A stretch of DNA of 38,920 bases from Sphingomonadales bacterium. Its GTDB lineage: Bacteria; Pseudomonadota; Alphaproteobacteria; Sphingomonadales; Sphingomonadaceae. Both the position numbers and the translations under genes were made by a program. Shown here one piece after another: positions 35,823 to 38,920 of the stretch (position 1 is the stretch's first letter; the number at the start of each line of letters is the position of its first letter). The notes beneath the pieces are model-generated. The model saw only the letters and a list, made by a program, of their open reading frames with translations. It was not told where the DNA came from and ran no database searches. The stretch covers positions 1 through 38,920 of the forward strand of contig JANYCM010000283.1 in assembly GCA_025360285.1 (NCBI GenBank), given 5' to 3'.

Positions 35823-36958
35823 CACGCTGCCAGCCGCGACAATTCCGCAAAGCGCTGGCGCTGCCAGGCCGCATTGCCATAGGCCTGATCGAGCATCATC
35901 TGGCGCTTGAGATGATGGCTGACGATCAGTTCGGCACTGACCCCCAGCCCGCCATGCAGCTGGATCGCCTGGCGCGCCGCGTAAAGCCCGCATTGCCCGA
36001 TGCGAGCCTTGGCCGCCGCCACCGCCGGGCCGCGCATGGCGGGGTCGGCGGCCAGGCTGGCGGTGGCATAATAGACCATCGACCGCGCTTCCTCACAGGC
36101 GATGTTGATATCGACCATGCGGTGCTGCAGCGCCTGGAAACTGCCGATCGGTTTGCCGAACTGCACGCGGGTCTTGATATATTCCAGCGCGATTGCCGCC
36201 ACCGCCTCCATCGATCCCAGCGCTTCGGCCAGGTGCGCAACGATGGCGCGGTCAACGGCGGCTTCGATGACCGGCAGCGCCGCATCGGGCGCGCCGACAA
36301 GCGCCGCGCGGCCGATGATGACCTGATCGAGGTGCAGCCGGGCGTGGCGGTGATGATCGATGCTGCGATAGCGCTCGACCGTCAGCCCCGGTGCATCGCG
36401 GTGGACGAGGAAGAGCGAGATGCCATGCCGATCGGCGACGCTGCCACTGGTCCGGGCGGGGATGGCAAACCAGTCGGCATCGGCGCCGTCGATGACGTGC
36501 TGCTTCAGGCCCGACAGACGAAACCCGGTATCAAAACGTTCAGCGATGGTGGCGACATGGTTGAGGGTGAAGCCCGCCGCCGGTTCGCCCAGCGCCAGCG
36601 ATACCGCCATGCTGCCATCGGCAATGCCGGGCAGCAGCGCCGCCGCGTCGCCGGCACTGCCTTCGAGCAGGGCCGGGGCCAGCACCGCATGGGTGACATA
36701 GGGTTCCAGCATCAGATGCCGCCCGAAACCTTCGGCCAGGGTCATGATATAGCCATCGTTGACCGGCGAACGCGCGCCGCCATCTGCAAGTCCGAGATCG
36801 AGCCAGCCAAGCTGGGCCATCTCGCGCCAGCGGTCCCGGCGCGCTTCCGGGCCGGCGCGCAGCATGTCGAGCCGCGCCGAGGGGGGACAATGCCGGGCGC
36901 CGAACAGATCGACACTGTCGGCCAGCATCGCGTCTTCATCGCTGAGTTCGAAGTTCAT
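35822..36958 (-). CDS. Acyl-CoA dehydrogenase family protein
   Basis: 378 residues from ATG 36958 (GGGGAG at -9). The C-terminal domain is clear: EYIKTRVQFGKPIGSFQALQ, the AIQLHGGLGVSAE segment and VSHHLKRQM. The usual catalytic Glu position (often YE near the end) is not obvious, so the activity may lie in the FadE-type hetero-oligomer group, where one subunit lacks full catalytic residues. It should oxidise an acyl-CoA using FAD. Divergent from the IclR gene, coupled to the NTF2-like gene. Confidence 0.85.
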   Translation of the reverse strand: MNFELSDEDAMLADSVDLFGARHCPPSARLDMLRAGPEARRDRWREMAQLGWLDLGLADGGARSPVNDGYIMTLAEGFGRHLMLEPYVTHAVLAPALLEGSAGDAAALLPGIADGSMAVSLALGEPAAGFTLNHVATIAERFDTGFRLSGLKQHVIDGADADWFAIPARTSGSVADRHGISLFLVHRDAPGLTVERYRSIDHHRHARLHLDQVIIGRAALVGAPDAALPVIEAAVDRAIVAHLAEALGSMEAVAAIALEYIKTRVQFGKPIGSFQALQHRMVDINIACEEARSMVYYATASLAADPAMRGPAVAAAKARIGQCGLYAARQAIQLHGGLGVSAELIVSHHLKRQMMLDQAYGNAAWQRQRFAELSRLAA

Positions 36959-37204
36959 GATCAACTCCCCATCGGCATCTTTTCGGTGCGCCGCGATCAG
37001 CCTGACCGCATGCCGCACCGGTGTGGAAACAGGCGGGAAGCTCCTGTGACAAATATTGCATATGTGCTATGGTTCGCGCGATACGCCGGCAAACTCGACG
37101 CCGGATATCCCGTATGGAATTTGAAGCGGGACACAACACAGGCGGTTTCGTCTCCAGTCACGGCGCAAGATCGTGGCGGAGCGCCTGAAAATGGGGAGCA
37201 GACC
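36959..37204. promoter_or_regulatory. Divergent regulatory region, acyl-CoA dehydrogenase / IclR
   Basis: 246 bases between divergent genes. A near palindrome CCGCACC/GGTGTGG (37013-37026) could be an operator. GTGACA (37046-37051) and TATGGT (37068-37073), 16 bases apart, could be a plus-strand promoter with a leader of about 125 bases. TCCCG (37108-37112) and CGGGA (37127-37131) form a short inverted repeat. All are weak on their own, but the place fits an autoregulated IclR system. Confidence 0.35.
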
Positions 37205-38017
37205 ATGCGCAGACCCGTCGTCAAATCGGCATCCCGCGCCCTTGAGGTGCTGGAATTGTTCAACGAACAGCGCCGGCCGCTGAAGCTTCAGGAAATCTAT
37301 GAACTGCTCGGCTATCCGCAGTCGAGCGCCACCCATCTGATGAAAACCCTCGTTCACATGGGCTATATCAACTATAATCGCGCCACGCGCTCCTATGTGC
37401 CGAGCTGCCGTGTCCGCGGTCTGGGCATCTGGATGTCGAGTGCCATGTATGGCCAGCAGCGCTATCAGCGGCTGGTCGAAACGCTGCAGGAACGCACCGA
37501 TGAAACGGTCGCCCTGTCGATGCAGAATGACCTGTTCATCCAGTATTTCATCATCAAGACGCCCGACCATGAATTCAAGGCACCGCCCACCGAAGGCAAT
37601 ATGCGCCTGTTGTCGGATTCTACCTCCGGCATGGCGTTGCTCAGCCGGATGAGTGACCGCCAGGTCGACAAGATCTGCCGCAATATCAACTATTATGAGC
37701 GCGATCCGGGCCAGCGGGTGGAGCCGGCCGAAGTGATCAAGGAACTCAACTGGGTCCGCCACGTCGGCTATTGCTATCGCGAGAATGCGCCCAGCCCCGG
37801 CGTCTCGTCGATGGCATTTCCGCTCGATGAAACCGTCTATGGCATTCCGCTGGCCCTGGGCGTCGGTGGCACTACCGACCGGCTGGCGCGCGGCAAAAGT
37901 CGCATCACCCAGGCGGTGCGCGCCACCATTGCCGAATTCAGCGCCGAATTGCGCGACGAGGCGCCGATGCGTGCGCCAGAGCCGGAGCCGTTTTACGAAT
38001 TGCAGGGCGCTGCCTGA
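37205..38017 (+). CDS. IclR-family transcriptional regulator
   Basis: 270 residues from ATG 37205, with GGGGAG 6 bases upstream. N-terminal winged helix (VKSASRALEVLELFNEQRRP to the MKTLVHMGYI recognition region), then an effector domain whose PGVSSMAFPLDETVYGIPL stretch near residue 200 is the usual IclR signature. It probably senses a small acid or CoA-derived metabolite and controls the divergent dehydrogenase/NTF2 genes and perhaps the nearby short-chain dehydrogenase. A much longer upstream frame (from 35912) is shadow of the opposite gene. Confidence 0.88.
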   Translation: MRRPVVKSASRALEVLELFNEQRRPLKLQEIYELLGYPQSSATHLMKTLVHMGYINYNRATRSYVPSCRVRGLGIWMSSAMYGQQRYQRLVETLQERTDETVALSMQNDLFIQYFIIKTPDHEFKAPPTEGNMRLLSDSTSGMALLSRMSDRQVDKICRNINYYERDPGQRVEPAEVIKELNWVRHVGYCYRENAPSPGVSSMAFPLDETVYGIPLALGVGGTTDRLARGKSRITQAVRATIAEFSAELRDEAPMRAPEPEPFYELQGAA

Positions 38018-38091
38018 AAGGCAGAAATCAGACCCCGATCGTTTCACACTGACACACAATAAGGCTTATTTGGACAGCCCGACAAAAGGGT

Positions 38092-38110
38092 CTGGGGCCC
38101 GCGGCCCCAG
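38092..38110. terminator. GC hairpin between convergent IclR and SDR genes
   Basis: CTGGGGCC (38092-38099), loop CGC, GGCCCCAG (38103-38110): a perfect 8-bp stem in the 129-base gap between convergent genes. There is no T-run on either side, so it may act only as a pause or mRNA end stabiliser. Confidence 0.4.
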
Positions 38111-38146
38111 CCGCCGGAGGCCCTGCCGCCAACCGCCCCGGCACAA

Positions 38147-38878
38147 TCAGGCCGTTATGAAGATTCCGCCATCGACGGCGAGCGCCTGGCCGGTGACATA
38201 ACCGCTGTCGGCCGAGGCGAAGAACAGCGCGACGCGGGCGACGTCCTCGGCGACGCCCAATCGCCGCAAGGGGGCGCGTTCGGTCCAGCGCGCGGCGCTT
38301 TCCGGTGTCATGTCGCGGGTGATGCCGGTGATGATCGGGCCGGGCAGGATGACATTGGCGGTGATGCCGGCCGGCCCCAGTTCGAGCGCCATCGCGCGGG
38401 TCAGTGCGATCATCCCGGCCTTGGCGGCGGCATAGGCGGTCTGGCCGGGCAGCGCGCGCAGCGCGGCCATGCTGGCAGTGGCAATGATCCGCCCGGCGCC
38501 CGATTGTTCGAGCAAGGGCACAAAGCCGCGTGCGATGCGGAAGCCGGCGCGCAGCGAGATGGCGAACATTTCGTCCCATGCGGCATCTGTCGTATCGGTG
38601 AAGGCGGCGCGGCGTTCGATGGCGGCATTGTTGAACAATATATCGGCACCGCCCAGCCATTTTGTGGCGGCCGCGACCAGCCGCGCCGGTGTGTCGTCGG
38701 CGGCCACATCGGCGGCAAAAGGCATGATTGCCTCGGTTGAAAAATTACAGGCGACGCCGGGCAGATCGACCGCCAGTACGCGCGCGCCTTCACGGGCGAA
38801 CAGTTCGGCGCTGGCATGGCCGATGCCCGAGGCGGCGCCAGTGATGATGGCGCGCCGCCCTTTCAGTCGATCACCCAT
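38147..38878 (-). CDS. Short-chain dehydrogenase/reductase (SDR)
   Basis: 243 residues from ATG 38878, with AGGAG upstream. Classical SDR layout: cofactor motif TGAASGIGHASAEL, NNAA near residue 80, catalytic Ser in ATASMAAL, Tyr and Lys in TAYAAAKAGM, and the C-terminal GQALAVDGGIFITA. An Asp after strand 2 (AVDLPG) favours NAD(H) over NADP(H). The substrate alcohol or ketone is unknown; the neighbouring acyl-CoA dehydrogenase and IclR regulator suggest a catabolic role. Nothing else lies in the 42 bases to the window end. Confidence 0.93.
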   Translation of the reverse strand: MGDRLKGRRAIITGAASGIGHASAELFAREGARVLAVDLPGVACNFSTEAIMPFAADVAADDTPARLVAAATKWLGGADILFNNAAIERRAAFTDTTDAAWDEMFAISLRAGFRIARGFVPLLEQSGAGRIIATASMAALRALPGQTAYAAAKAGMIALTRAMALELGPAGITANVILPGPIITGITRDMTPESAARWTERAPLRRLGVAEDVARVALFFASADSGYVTGQALAVDGGIFITA

Positions 38879-38920
38879 GTCGCGGTCTCCTGGCTCAGCT
38901 GATGGTGTCACGGGCCAGGC

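Noticed and set aside
35912-37204. Long upstream extension of the IclR gene
   Set aside because: It reads the opposite strand of the acyl-CoA dehydrogenase. The IclR domain starts cleanly at 37205 with a good ribosome site.

Overview
The window is a GC-rich stretch of an alphaproteobacterial chromosome, most likely from the Sphingomonadales. This rests on the zapA / 6S RNA / 5-formyl-THF cyclo-ligase synteny, the crtY-crtI-crtB carotenoid cluster, a DUF2842-type protein, and GTCATcCCgGG-type dispersed palindromes. The genus cannot be fixed from the sequence alone. No phage, insertion sequence or CRISPR array is visible. All gene identities come from reading motifs and family resemblance; no database search was run.

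Bases 1-7297 are the most unusual part. A one-direction block begins with a very large two-heme protein (cytochrome P450 domain, membrane-spanning middle region, DyP-type peroxidase domain). Its P450 N-terminus enters the window in one frame and continues in another, an apparent frameshift near base 225. It overlaps a membrane-anchored anti-sigma-like protein, which overlaps a subtilisin-family (S8) serine protease, followed by a secreted cysteine-containing protein of unknown role. The layout suggests an envelope oxidative/proteolytic system with its own regulator. This is the best candidate in the window for an undescribed system.

Bases 7298-13062 hold a 385-base gap with two hairpins, then an alpha/beta hydrolase and a Tat-exported dienelactone-hydrolase-like protein (minus strand), a dctA dicarboxylate symporter (plus), and a tesB thioesterase with an Nramp-like transporter (minus). 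Bases 13200-15420 hold tRNA-Asp with a promoter and a large downstream palindrome, then a minus-strand housekeeping run: small coiled-coil protein, zapA, 6S RNA, 5-formyl-THF cyclo-ligase, a DUF2842-like membrane protein and chorismate mutase.

Bases 15494-21860 contain an alpha/beta hydrolase and a second P450 on the minus strand, divergent from crtY-crtI-crtB on the plus strand. CrtB makes phytoene, CrtI desaturates it and CrtY cyclises the product, so the likely end product of these genes is beta-carotene; crtE and any ketolase or hydroxylase lie elsewhere. A small membrane protein, an SPFH/Band 7 protein and pyrG follow.

Bases 24810-32586 are a complete minus-strand kdpFABC-kdpD-kdpE potassium-uptake and sensing operon, including the 29-residue KdpF, with a KdpE-box-like site upstream. 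Bases 32774-34773 hold an LpxH-like metallophosphoesterase translationally linked to a GT4 glycosyltransferase. Bases 34868-38878 hold an SRPBCC protein, an NTF2-like protein, an acyl-CoA dehydrogenase, an IclR-type regulator and a short-chain dehydrogenase, which resembles a small catabolic gene neighbourhood.
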